Below, in pieces: positions 44,770 to 55,163 of a DNA stretch of 64,000 bases. The first letter of the stretch is position 1. Every line of letters starts with the position of its first letter. The notes under the pieces are model-generated. The model saw only the letters and a program-made list of their open reading frames with translations, was not told where the DNA came from and did not search any database. The position numbers were made by a program, and so were the translations under genes. Source of the DNA: Hippopus hippopus (Eukaryota > Mollusca > Bivalvia > Cardiida > Cardiidae); NCBI GenBank assembly GCA_946811185.2, contig OX328112.1, positions 18,581,215 through 18,645,214 of the forward strand. Direction: 5' to 3'.

Positions 44770-45010
44770 GATTGATTGATTGTCTGGTGCTTAACGCCAT
44801 TGTCAACATTTTATCAGTTATATCGCGATGGCCAGTGCACCTAACCATGCTTTCCTGGAGTTTCTTTTTACCAGTACACCTCACAGTACTCTTTCGAAGC
44901 CACTGGTTGTTTCTCACATAACCAGCGTCGAAACAATAGTCAGGGGTGAGAGAGGAATGAATCCTGTCGCTTTGACTATCAACAATCTTCGGAAAGAAAC
45001 TGGTGGAGCT
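44770..45010 (-). mobile_element. SINE G cut by family A
   Basis: ATTGATTGATTGTCTGG is the tail side on the plus strand. The body runs to GGTGGAGCTGGGGATC, where the tRNA head should follow but family A begins. Confidence 0.7.
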
Positions 45011-45014
45011 GGGG

Positions 45015-45157
45015 ATCTTGCCATTAACAGAGTTGAAAAATATTGTGGGAAAAGGGGAAATGCTTTGTTACCAGCATTTTCCACTTTTCCCACAATGTTT
45101 TCAAGAGCTTTCTTGAACTTGGTGTTACAGTAAGGGATTGTGTTACAAAGAGTTAAC
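45015..45157 (-). mobile_element. family A MITE, left half missing
   Basis: GAGTTGAAAAATATTGTGGG and core TTTGTTACCAGC, ending TGTTACAAAGAGTTAA. Confidence 0.7.
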
Positions 45158-45159
45158 AT

Positions 45160-45595
45160 AGCCTTCTAAATCTGATTCTAACTTTAGAATGTAACAACTT
45201 TTCTGATTGGTGAAACAAAATTTAATTAATGTGACCCGTCACGCAAAAAAGGGCCATCTGGGAACTGCGAAATGTGTCAACCCTGGTCAGACTGCGCATA
45301 TTGCGCAGGCTGATCAGGGTCGACACTCGTCGCTTTTATGATATTTTCTGTATGGAAAATGGTCATCCTACCTTGTTATACAATTATTTTTGAACTATCA
45401 ACTTAAATTGACCTGCACTATCGTTGATCTGTTTTCATCTAATTGATGTACTGAATTCCCAGATTGTCCCTTTTTGCATGACGAGTCACAAATTGTTTTA
45501 GCCAACCAGAAATTGCTTAACTTTGAAATAAAAAATTCTTGACAACAAGGATAGGAGTGCAATTTAGAATGGTTGGTGAATGTGGACCCAGATGT
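45160..45595. mobile_element. family E palindrome split by a family C element
   Basis: The left arm CTTTTCTGATTGGTGAAAC stops near 45229. The right arm resumes with TTTTAGCCAACCAGAAATTG and ends TGGTTGGTGAATGTGGACC. Family C fills 45230-45490. Confidence 0.75.
45230..45490. mobile_element. family C element, 261 bp
   Basis: The termini TGTGACCCGTCACGCAAAA and, reversed, TGTGACTCGTCATGCAAAA. A hairpin, ACCCTGGTCAGACTGCGC with its complement, lies near one end. The copy at 57975 is the same length. Confidence 0.8.
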
Positions 45596-45597
45596 TT

Positions 45598-45823
45598 TAC
45601 CTTTACCAAACGACAAAATTTTAGACTGGTCCAAATTGAAAGCACTTGCAGATGACAAAATAAAGGTAACTCAAAAATTTAAATTTGTTTTGAGCAGGCT
45701 AGAAAACATCGTGGGAAAAGGAGAAAATGCTGGTTACCAGCATTTTCTCCTTTCCCCACAATGTTTTCAGAAGGCTTCTTTCTCAGGGTCGTTAAAACCA
45801 GGGATTTTTTGGTAAAGGGTTAG
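45598..45823 (-). mobile_element. family A MITE
   Basis: CCTTTACCAAACGACAAAAT to TTGGTAAAGGGTTAGG. The core is near perfect. Confidence 0.8.
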
Positions 45824-46118
45824 GATGAAATAGCAATCCCACAATTCCCTGCCTTTTGTTTCCTGTAGGTTTTCTGTCTGCTCTGTGTAAAAAGTTGAGA
45901 TTTATTTAAAATAAATTTTCCGTTTTAGGATTTAAGTAGATTTTCTCTTTAGGAAGATATAAAATAAAATCAATACTTTTTTTGTCTAAAACTTTTTACT
46001 ATAGACAACTTGCAAGGATTTTAATCTGCATTTTTTTAATCCTGGTATCCAGTATTTTCTTCTTTTCCCACAAGTTTTCCAACCTTCAAAAAACCACGTG
46101 CAATGAATTTACCCTCAT

Positions 46119-46316
46119 TTAACCCTTTATCAAACAATCCACATGCTTAACAATCCTAAAGAAGATTTTGAAAACATTGTAGAAAATAGAGAAAGTCTGG
46201 TAATCAGTAGTTTCTCCTTTTTCCACAATATTGTTTTACCCTTTCCAAGACAAAATACAACATTTCAGGCACAATTTGATGTGTCAGCTGCAAATTTTTT
46301 CAATACTGCAATGTCA
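46119..46316 (+). mobile_element. family A MITE, right end truncated
   Basis: TTAACCCTTTATCAAAC to CTGCAAATTTTTTCAATAC, where the next copy begins. Confidence 0.7.
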
Positions 46317-46318
46317 AG

Positions 46319-46860
46319 TCACCAGCATTTTTCTGCTTTTCTAACACTGTTTTCAACTTGGAAAAAGAAATCCTTCATTTGAGCCACAGTTAACTCTTTA
46401 CCAAACAATTCCGAGTTTGAAAGACATCTAAGGAAGAATGCTTTTGAAAACATTGTGTGAATGGAGAAAATGCTGGTAACCAGCAATGTTTTCTACCCTA
46501 TCAAAGAAAGAACTCATCATATGACTTACATTAATTTTGTCCTCTGCACATGCTTTAACCCTTTACCAAACAAGCCCTGGTTTTTACGACTCGGAGGAAG
46601 AAGCCTTCTGAAAACATTGTGGAAAAAGTCCTACTCCTTTTCCCACAATGTTTTGTACCCTAACAAAGTCAAGTTTCAATTTTTGAGTCACGTTTATTTT
46701 GTCGTCTGCAAATGCTTTCAATTTGGACAAGTCTAGAATTTTGTTGTTTGGTAAGGAGTTAAATTCGGTCTTGTCCGAAATGTTGTAGTCTGGTAAAGAG
46801 TTAATTTGTCATAAGCAAATGGCTTCCAATTCAGACAAGTTCAAAACCAATTTTGTTGAA
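46319..46860 (+). mobile_element. three family A copies nested one inside another
   Basis: Level 1 is 46319-46389 plus 46805-46860 and lacks its left half. Level 2 is 46394-46554 plus 46763-46800, between TTAA at 46390 and 46801. Level 3 is 46559-46758, between TTAA at 46555 and 46759. Removing each inner copy with one TTAA restores consensus text: GAGCCACAGTTAATTTGTC at level 1 and CACATGCTTTAAATTCGG at level 2. All are in the same orientation. Confidence 0.85.
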
Positions 46861-46863
46861 CTG

Positions 46864-47327
46864 GTCAACCATTTATCACACAATGCCAACTTTTAATGAC
46901 CTTGAGGAAGAAGCCTTTTGAAACATTGAGGGAAAAGGAGAAAATGCCGGTAGCCAGCATTTTCTCCTTTTCCCACAATGTTTTCTACCTTAACCCTTTA
47001 CCACACAATCCCGACTTTTAACGACCCTAAGAAAGAAGCCTTCTGAAAACATTGTGGCAAAAGGAGAAAATGCTGGTAACCAGCATTTTCTCCTTTTCCC
47101 ACAATGTTTTCTACTCTTCTATTCTAAAGTCAAGTTTCAATTTTTAAGTCACGTTTATTTTTTGTTGTCTGCAAAAAGCTCTCAACTTGGACTAGTCTAA
47201 GACTTTGTCATTTGGTAAAGAGTTAACAAAAAAAAGATTCCAGAATTTGATTTACATTTGAATCGTTGTCTTCTAAATGCTTTCAACTTGGACCAGTCTA
47301 CAATTTTCTCATGTTGTAATGGATTAA
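46864..47327 (+). mobile_element. family A copy nested in a family A copy
   Basis: The outer left half is 46864-46989, ending ATGTTTTCTACC. The outer right half resumes after 47226 with CAAAAAAAAGATTCCAG and TTTGATTTACATTTG. The inner copy lies between TTAA 46990-46993 and 47223-47226 and is near consensus. Confidence 0.85.
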
Positions 47328-47552
47328 CCCTATACCAGACGACAAAATCTTAGGTTTGTCCAATTTGAAAGCATTTGCAGACGATGATTTCAGTCTGACT
47401 CAAATAGCACAATTTTTATTTGATAGGGTAGAAAACATTGTGGGAAAAGGAGAAAATGCTGGTGACCAGCATTTTCTCCTTTTCCGACAATGTTTTATAA
47501 AGGTTTCTTTCCCAGGGTCATTAAAAGTCAGCATTGTGTGGTAAAGCGTTAA
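47324..47552 (-). mobile_element. family A MITE, complete
   Basis: It shares TTAA 47324-47327 with the preceding nest and ends at TTAA 47549-47552. Confidence 0.85.
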
Positions 47553-47639
47553 GAGTAACAATTGGTATCTCTAAAAAGGTCAAGTTCACATGTGAAATAT
47601 GGAAGTCTTCAATCATGATTATCTTGAAAGATGCAAAGT

Positions 47640-48325
47640 GAGAAATGATGACTTTTATGCTTTATACCAAAACCAAGGCCTGCTAGGGCATTAATGGTAG
47701 TATACAGGACTTGAAACCAGGGGATGCTAGTCGCTGGTTTGAATACCCAGTTTGGCTGATTTCTTTCCGAGGGTTGATGATAGTTAGGATTCATTCCTCT
47801 TTCACGGCTGATCATTGCTAAAAAGAGAAATGGTGACTTTTACTCTTTATACCAGAGCCAAGGCCAAGTAGCGCATTTGGTAGCATACAGGACTCAAGAC
47901 CAGAGGATGACTGGTTCTAATACACAGCTTGGCTAATTTCTTTCCCAGGGTTGATGATAGTAAGGACTCATTCCTGTCTCAGTGCTGATCATTGCAAAAA
48001 AAGAAGTGATGACTTTTTTACTTTTTATACGAGAGCAGAGGCCCAGTAGTGCACTCTGTAGCTTACAGGACTTGAGACAAGGGCTTGGCTGGTTTGAATC
48101 CCCAGCTTGGCTAATTTCTTTCTGATGGTTGATGATGGTCATTGCGACAGGATTCATTTCTCTCTCAACACTGAATATTGTTTTGATGATGGTTATGTGG
48201 GAAAGCAGCCAGTGTCTTTTGAAGAATATTGTGCAATGTGCTGAAAAAAGAAACTCTAGGAAAACATGGATATGTGCACTGGCTGCTGTGATAAATGAAA
48301 TAGTTGTTGAAAATGACATTAACTC
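47640..48325 (+). mobile_element. SINE G with its head triplicated
   Basis: The tRNA-like head and first body part (GGCTTGGCTAATTTCTTTC, GTTGATGATAG) occur three times, at about 47640, 47820 and 48000, each preceded by ATGACTTTTA-like text. Only the last is followed by the full body (AAGCAGCCAGTGTC, AACATGGATATGTGCACTGG). Confidence 0.7.
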
Positions 48326-48470
48326 ATTACCACACATCAAAAATGAAGGTTTGTCCAAATTGAAAGCATTTGCAAATGACAAATAAAACGTGGCTCAAAT
48401 AGGAAGTTTTGCTTTTGAAAATGGAGAAAACAATGAAGGAGAAAGATTGGTTAATCCTTCTCCTGCCATA
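48319..48470 (-). mobile_element. family A MITE, right end lost
   Basis: TTAACTCATTACCACAC, GAAAGCATTTGCAAATGAC, and a core reduced to GAGAAAGATTGG. A family B-like hairpin (TGTAGATCACGATCAGCC) follows at 48505. Confidence 0.65.
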
Positions 48471-48723
48471 TGCCCATACAGCCTGCAGATGTATGTGGCG
48501 GAGAATGTAGATCACGATCAGCCTACACATATGTGCAGTTGGATCTTTACCGACACATTCTTCTTTTCTATCATTTGTTTTGATTGATTGATTTTCCATT
48601 TAGTTATTATCTCCACCATTTGCTCATATTGGCCAGCAGTGGGGTTCAAACCCACACCCTCAAGTGGCCCAAGACTTGACCCACTGGTTTTGATAATATA
48701 ATTACCATTATATACCAGAAATT

Positions 48724-49248
48724 TTAACTCCTTACCACATGACGAAAATGTTGACTTTTCCAAAGTGAAAACATTTGCAGAAGTCAATTTAACTCTTTAC
48801 CAAATAACAAAATTTTGGACTGGTCCAAATTGAAAGCATTTGCAGACAACAAAATGCATGTGACTTTAAAATTGAAATTTGTTTTGGGAAGGGTAGAAAA
48901 CATTGTGGGAAAAGGAGAAAATGCTGGTTACCAGCATTTTCTCCTTTTCACACAATGTTTTCAAAACCTTTCTTTCTCAGGGTCGCTTAAAAAGTCTGGA
49001 TTGTGTGGTAAAGGGTTAGATATGGCTAAGATGATGGAATTTGTCTTTGATATGGTAAAGAATAAAGTGGGAAAGGAGACAGTACAGGTTACCAGTATTT
49101 TTTCCTTTTTCCCACAATGTTTTCAATAGGCTCCTTTTTCAGGGTCATTAAAACTCAGGATCGTGTGGTTTCTCTTTTTCACACAATGTTTTCAATTCCC
49201 TTCTTTCTCAGGGTCATTAAAACTCAGGATTGTGTTGTAAAGGGTTAA
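48724..49248 (-). mobile_element. family A copy nested in a family A copy
   Basis: Outer 48724-48788 ends CAGAAGTCAATTT. The inner copy starts at TTAA 48789-48792 and ends TTAG 49016-49019. The outer resumes GATATGGCTAAGATGATGG and runs to TTAA 49245-49248. The outer right end is also duplicated: TTTTTCAGGGTCATTAAAAC at about 49136 and CTTTCTCAGGGTCATTAAAAC at about 49203. Confidence 0.85.
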
Positions 49249-49284
49249 CTGAATCATTGCTAGTGGTAGGCAATGAGTTTATCC

Positions 49285-49842
49285 CATTACAGGTATAAAC
49301 AATGTGGTCTTTCAATGACCCTGAGGAAGAAGCCCTTTGAAAAACATTATAGGAAAAGGAGAAAATAAATTTTCTCCTCTATTCACATTGTTTTCTATCT
49401 TTTTCAAAAAAGAATTCTGTCATTTGAGCCACATCTGTACGAATTGTCTTTGCCAGGGTGGAGAACATTGTGGGAAAAGGAGAAAGTATGTTTTCCTGTG
49501 TTTTGTTACAATACAGGATTCTTACAAGAAGGGTTTTAATAGACCTGTAAGACCCTGCCATACAAATTTGTCCATTTTCATTAGAAGAGTTTCCCTAGAA
49601 AGAAACTACAGCAAATTGCCAATTATTTCTTGCCTCAACTCTTTACCATACCATCCTTTAGTAGAATACTTTTGAAAACACAGTGGGAAAAGGAGAAAAT
49701 GCTGGTAACCAGCGTCTTCTCCTTTTCCCAGAATGTTTTCTGTACTTTCAAAAACAATTCGCATCATCTTAGCAACATCTAATTTGTTGTCTGCAAATGC
49801 TTTCAATTTGGACTAGTTTAAGATTTTGTCGTCTGGTAAAGG
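49285..49842. mobile_element. family A copies, fused and worn, then a good forward copy
   Basis: At 49290-49520 a forward left half is fused to a reverse half (GCCAGGGTGGAGAACATTG). The copy at 49636-49842 has core GGTAACCAGCG and ends GTCTGGTAAAGGG. Confidence 0.65.
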
Positions 49843-49965
49843 GGAGTGAAAGATGTCATGATGATTGTGACCTTATTCCAGGATTTTATAGCTTCAGGGA
49901 GGAGGATGTGTGGAAAAAAAAGAATTCTATTGAAAATTAGAAGAAACCCTTTGTACTGGATCTGC

Positions 49966-50232
49966 CTGGGTAGCTCAGTGGTTAGCGTATCTGACTTGTG
50001 ACCTGGTGGTTGCGAGTTTGATACCTGGTTGTAGCAAATTTTTTTTTCCGGAGATTCTTTCACCTTTCACCACTGGTGCATGTGAAAAAAGTAGTCAGTA
50101 GTCAGATGTAGAAAGAAAGCTTTGAAGTACTTTCGTGAGAAAGCCAGGAAACACATGTATAGGTGCATCAACCGCCATGATATGACCCAAGATGTTCAAA
50201 TGGCGTTAAACTCCAATACAACCAACCAACTT
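49966..50232 (+). mobile_element. SINE H, tRNA-derived
   Basis: GCCTGGGTAGCTCAGTGG matches a pol III A box, and GTTGCGAGTTTGATACC stands at the B box. It ends GGCGTTAAACTCC with an ACCAACCAAC tail. Confidence 0.8.
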
Positions 50233-50286
50233 TGAACTGCTCTGTAGAATTTTTATTGGCAAATGTAGGTGGTACTGAATAGTGCT

Positions 50287-51346
50287 TTATGCTAGGTTCC
50301 TACAATCGCGAGATTAGTTACAAGAGCCACAATTCGCAATCTGCAGCTAATCATGAAACTTTGAGGAATTTTTTTGATTTTGATACGATATGATTCAAGT
50401 GGATACGTGAGGAAACGATTAGTTATGCTTAGATGCGATATAATTGTGATTGGTCAATTTCAGTTCACATGACCTATTACGATTTGGTCTTACGTGCGTA
50501 TACGATCCTTCCGATGTGATAAGATTGTCCCGTTCAAGTCTGCGATTGAATCTGGATTTGATATGATAATTACGAGCAGGGGTCACGAGTTACGTAAATG
50601 TAATACATGCAGATAAGTGTGGATAAGTGTGGATAAGTCCAGATAAGTTCATTGCGAACCATTGCGCTCTTTCGCTATGATGCGTTTGATGATCCAGCAA
50701 CAATCACAACCCGCAAGGGTCAGGAGAGCGGTAGTCAGACAGTTTTGGGCGTGACCATAGCTCACAGAAGAAAGAAGCCACCAATTTGATTCTAGCCTCC
50801 TCGACACTTCCTACAAAAAGATTGAAGTTACCTTGATGAAAAAAATATCAAATAGACCTAAACATGATGTTTAGTTGAGCTGAAGATATATATACAATAC
50901 CACAATTTTCATTTTATCTAGATTAATGTTTTCAAAATGAGAATTACTCTTTTTTACCTTTCCTGCACACCATAAAATAAGCGTTTTCAATCGTTTTTGC
51001 TGCATATCTTTGGGATAAATTAAACGAAATTACTCTTTTTCTCTTGAGGGTGAAAGTGTGGCACTAACTCAGTTCTCTGGAATTCTCTATTTTCGACCTC
51101 TCCTTTCGATATGATCTGCTGTGTTTTGTTATGATTCAATACTATTAGATGTGATGACCATGATTGAAAATCAGTCATGTTGATCGTAGAAAATTTTTTG
51201 ACAGCCAAAAAATTTCACACGATTAACATGATTGCCATGAGTAGCATCAAGTGCTGATACAGCCCAATAGGATCATCACGACTTGCTCACGATTAAGACC
51301 ATGATTTCAGTCGTAGCGTGAATAGTGATAGTGGGAACCTAGCATT
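50287..51346. mobile_element. about 1.06-kb inverted-repeat transposon, non-autonomous
   Basis: TTATGCTAGGTTCCTAC at the left and, reversed, AATGCTAGGTTCCCAC at the right form the termini. The inside has many ACGATT and ATTACGA motifs on both strands at either end, and a short simple tandem GTGTGGATAA near 50615. No transposase frame is seen. The target duplication is not clear. Confidence 0.65.
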
Positions 51347-52060
51347 ACCAAACAATCCATGTTTTAGTCTTTACCACAGTCTCCTAAGTTTTAAGGACCC
51401 TAAAGAAAAGAAAGCACTGGAAAACAGACTGTTTCTAACCAGCATTTTTCGCTTTCCCACTATGTTTTCCACCCTTTCAAAAACAAACCCCTTCAAACAC
51501 AATTCCTGTCATTTGAGCAACATTTTGTCTGCAAATGCTTTCAGTTTGGAGTTGTCTAAAATTTTGTCATTTGGTAAAGAGTTGAATGATGGGAACAGGA
51601 AAAACTTCTTATAACCAGCATTTTCTTCTTCTCCCACAATGTTTTCATCCTTTCAAAAAAACTATTCCCATCATTTGAGCAATGTTTAACCTTTTGTTCC
51701 CAAATGCTTGCAATTTGGAGGGATTTAAAATAAGTTTGTCTGTAAAGGGTTGTGGGGGTGGGGGGCAGACTAATTGTTATGTGAAAAAAAAGATTTCTGT
51801 GGAATGTCAGGTACTTAAGCTCTTTGAATGGCTCTGCCGGTTTTTTTTTTTTGCCTAATGTAGGAAGTGAGTTTTAACACTTTACGGAGATATCATGGGT
51901 TTCAGCTACTCAGTCAGAAAACTTTCGTAAACATTTGGGACAAGGAAAAATACCTGTATTCTCCATTTACTCCTTTTGGCACTGTTTGTTTTCCTTTCAA
52001 AGATTATTCCCTTCATTTTGGCCACAAATATTCAATTTGGACAAGTCTAAAACTTAATAT
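51344..52060 (+). mobile_element. three worn family A copies
   Basis: 51344-51585 has ACCAAACAATCC and TTTACCACAGTCTCC, a doubled left end, and closes TTTGGTAAAGAGTTGAA. The next, 51590-51750, lacks its left end. 51880-52060 is recognisable mainly by CAAATATTCAATTTGGAC. Confidence 0.6.
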
Positions 52061-52171
52061 CAGGTACAGACTTGTGCAAACTACAGAGGCTGACATGGGT
52101 AGATATTTTTTGATGATGCACTAGACTAGTGTACCTTTTCACAGAGCATAAAAAATTATATTTGAGCAATG

Positions 52172-52425
52172 CTCTGGCAAAAGGGGGCTTAATGCATCTC
52201 CGTTATACATTGTACCAGCTCAAGTCATCACATAATATTGGATCCATAAGCCCCCCTTTTTTTTAAACAAGCAACTTAATCATGAGGTAGACTGGTCTTT
52301 TGACATACAGAAACTTAAACATTAGCGAAAAGTTTCGACCCAGGTCAGCCTGCGCGGATTGCACAGGCTGACCTGGGTCGATACTTTTCGCAGATGCATT
52401 AAGCCCCCTTTTCACAGAGCATGTC
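52172..52425. mobile_element. family D element
   Basis: GGGGGCTTAATGCATCTCC at one end and GATGCATTAAGCCCCC at the other are inverted. Inside is the hairpin CCCAGGTCAGCCTGCGC with its complement and arms GAAAAGT and ACTTTTC. ACAGAGCATG flanks it on the right and TTTCACAGAGCAT on the left. Confidence 0.75.
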
Positions 52426-52551
52426 TCATTTTATATCAAAGGACCACATAGTTTTTTTTCCTTTTACCTGTGACACATTGTCAACATCATACCATGAACA
52501 AAGTAAAGGGATAAATTTTAACTTGTTTATTATCAAATAATCTCATGTTTC

Positions 52552-53619
52552 AACCCTTTACCAGACGACAAAATTTTAGACTTGTCCAAATTGAAAGCAT
52601 TTGCAGATGACAATTTCAGTGTGGCTCAAATGGTGCAATTTTTCTTAGACAAGGTAGAAAACATTGTGGAAAAAGGAGAAAATGCTGGTTACCAGCATTT
52701 TCTCCTTTTCCCACAATGTTTTCAGGCTTCTTTCCTAGGGTCGTTAAAAGTCGGTATTGTGTGGTAAAGGGTTAACCCTGTGCCACACAATTATGAATTT
52801 AACCATGATGGTGAAGGCTTCTGAAGAAATTGTGGGAAAAGGAGAAAATGCTAGTAACCAGCATTTTTTTCTTCTCCCACCATGTTTTCTACCTTTTCCA
52901 AGACAAATCCAGTCCTGTGAGACAGATAATTGTAACTTTTTTTCTTGCAAATGTTTCTAAATTGGACAAATGTAGAAGCTTGTTGTTTGGTGAAGAGTTA
53001 ACTCTGTACCACACTGTAAAATTTTAGACTCCTGCAAGTTGAAAACATTTGCAGACTGCAAATTCAAAGGAAATCAAGAGACGGAATTTGTTTTCAAAAG
53101 GGCAGGAAACATAGTGGGAAAAGGAGATGCTGGTTTCTCCTTTTTCCCAACAATTTTTTCAAAAGTCTTTTAAACGCTTTACGGCATAACCCCTAGTTTT
53201 AACTGACAGAGGGGGCTTTTGAAAACATTGTGGATAAAGGAGAACATGCTGGTAGACAATATTTTCTCCATTTCCCATGATTTTTTCTACAATTCCAAAA
53301 ATAGATTTCAATGTTTGAGTCAAATTTATTTTGTCGTCTGCAAATGCTTTCAATTTGGACAAGTCTAAAATTTTGTCATTTGGTAAAGGGTTAACTCTTT
53401 ACCAAACAAGCCCTGGTTTTCACGACCTTGGGAAGGGCAGCTTTTGAAAACCTTGTGGGAAAAGGAGAAAATGCTGGTAACCAGCATTTTCTCCTTTTCC
53501 CACAATGTTTTCTACCCCTTCAGAGACAAATTTCAAAAATCAAGACACTTTTAATTTGTCGTCTGCAAATGCTATCAGTTTGGACTAGTCTAAAATTTTG
53601 TCATTTGGTAAAGGGTTAA
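52552..53619. mobile_element. row of five family A copies
   Basis: Copies are bounded near 52552, 52772, 52998, 53170, 53391 and 53616, each boundary a TTAA shared by neighbours (the first has decayed to TCAA). Orientation is reverse, forward, reverse, forward, forward. The first and last are near consensus. This is 1.07 kb of uninterrupted family A. Confidence 0.85.
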
Positions 53620-53894
53620 GCAGGGCCATTAAAACAGTAATGTTTAGCGGAGGGTTAACACAGGTGGTAAAATGGGAAGAGCTTATTTCCATTGAAGGAT
53701 TTTTTTTTTGTGGTTTTAATCTCTATTGTATCTTTTGTAATTGCCAAGTTTTCTTCACAATTGCCTAAAAAGAGATGATGATGGGTCTGATAAAATTCCT
53801 CAATGGATTCTCTTCTTACCTCCCTTTGTGAGCATTTTTAATGCACTGAGAGTTATTTCCCTTTGAAATGCTGTCATCAAGTTGACAAGAGTAC

Positions 53895-54066
53895 AAAGCA
53901 CCCTTTTACCAAAGAATCTTGAGTTTTAAAGACTGTGAGGAAGAGAGGCTCTAGGAAACATGGTGGGAAAAGGAGAAAATGATGGGTAACCAACATTTTC
54001 TCCTTTTCCTACAATGTTTTTGCAAATCTTTCAATTTTAATGGGAAACTTTTTTGGTGAAGGGTTA
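53895..54066 (+). mobile_element. family A MITE, right arm deleted
   Basis: CCCTTTTACCAAAGAATC, core GGAGAAAATGATGGGTAACC, and end TTGGTGAAGGGTTAA. Confidence 0.7.
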
Positions 54067-54360
54067 AGTTGGTTTTATGGACTATGTTGATCAAGATCAG
54101 ATTTTAACCCTTATCCTGTTAAATAACTAGAAGAAAATTTTTATTCTGATAGTAGAAACCCAAATACTGCTATTTCAAAGTTATGTTTTGGGGAATAATA
54201 CCTCCTTATCGGACAGTGTAGAATCAAGATCAGACTGCACGTTTTGTGCAGTCTGATCATGATCGACGTTGTCTGCAAAAGGTCAGCGAGTCGCGCTTAG
54301 CAGCCTAAGGGTTAATAGAATTTGCAGTCTGATTTTGGATTTGGTACTCTGTCCAAAAGA
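54066..54360. mobile_element. family B hairpin split by a TTAA-bounded B1 MITE
   Basis: TATGTTGATCAAGATCAGA stops at TTAA 54104-54107. The B1 element ends at TTAA 54312-54315, after which TAGAATTTGCAGTCTG and TTTGGTACTCTGTCC complete the outer hairpin. The B1 copy has both ends intact and a strong inner hairpin. Confidence 0.75.
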
Positions 54361-54576
54361 TATGTGACATGCACTTTGCTCTTCTTTTGGTCCTTGTTTC
54401 TGTAAAAACACACCAAGCGTTTCAAGAATGCCACTACAACATAAGTTGGCAGATTCTGAGCTTTTATCAACATATGTACAAAACATGTAAATGCAAATTT
54501 AAACAAGTTTGTGTGCGATTGTAACATCATAGCATCATTCAAGCAATCATACTGATAATTATTTGTATATTTTCAG

Positions 54577-54741
54577 TGTGCCCGCCTAATTCAGATTTCA
54601 ACTACCCATGCCCCAGTCATACACACTTTGCGGGCCCCATACAGTGTATACCAACAGAGTGGCTATGTGACACTGAGCCTGACTGTCCCGATGGTACGGA
54701 TGAAGGGACGGGACCTGGGGAACCGTGCCATGAAGTAAACA
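54577..54741 (+). CDS. LRP-like receptor, internal exon with LDLa module 1
   Basis: This is a 165-nt exon, phase 1 at both ends. The acceptor is TATATTTTCAG just before 54577 and the donor is A|GTAAGT at 54742. It encodes one complete LDL-receptor class A module. Its six Cys follow the family pattern, with CIPTEWLCD between Cys3 and Cys4 and DCPDGTDEG supplying the acidic calcium-binding cluster after Cys5. LDLa modules of about 40 residues bind ligands of endocytic receptors outside the cell. The first codon is split (x|TG), so at least one coding exon lies upstream; I could not find it. The GTG at 54576 is not a start codon, since it overlaps the splice acceptor. Phase 1-1 exons are typical of shuffled extracellular modules. 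Human LRP1 has two LDLa modules before its first EGF; this gene has at least three, so exact orthology is uncertain. Confidence 0.88.
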
Positions 54742-55163
54742 GTAAGTTCCAGGTTTATTTTGATAATTTTATCCATTTCTGACAAAATGAGCAAGTTTTA
54801 CCAGTGGTATGATTGAAATATCTTTAATTCTCTATCGAAAAAAAATCTGTTTTCCTGACTCTGAGGCAGGAAGGTTTTGAAAACAGTGTCGGAAGAGGAG
54901 AAAATGCCAGTAAAAAGCTGGTTAGTGTGAATGATTGACCTATACCAGTTACATGATTGAAGTATTTAACTTTACACCAAATGATAACATTTACATCCAC
55001 ACTTAAAGCTGCTTTAAAGCTACATTTTTGAAACAAAGATCAGTGGTGAGAGAGCAATGATTCCTGTTGTAGAAAACATTGTGGGAAAAGAAGAGAATGC
55101 TGGTCACCAGCATTTTCTTATTACAGATACAGGTGGTTTGACATAATGTATTTATATTTCCAG
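54742..55163 (+). other. intron between LDLa exons 1 and 2, holding a family A remnant
   Basis: This 422-nt intron starts GTAAGT and ends CCAG. It contains a family A left fragment near 54850-54925 (AGGTTTTGAAAACAGTG..GGAGAAAATG) and a second degraded copy at about 54968-55130. Between the arms of the second copy sits a scrap of SINE G (GATCAGTGGTGAGAGAGC at about 55039). No other exon is visible. Confidence 0.75.

Noticed and set aside
49966..50040. A genuine tRNA gene on the plus strand
   Set aside because: It has a good A box but a poor B box, with no matching acceptor stem, and it shares a body and tail with the SINE at 4488.
54576..54782. Treating the whole 68-codon frame as a gene starting at 54576
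   Set aside because: The start is a GTG overlapping a splice acceptor, and the frame runs past the GTAAGT donor into intron. Only 54577-54741 is coding.
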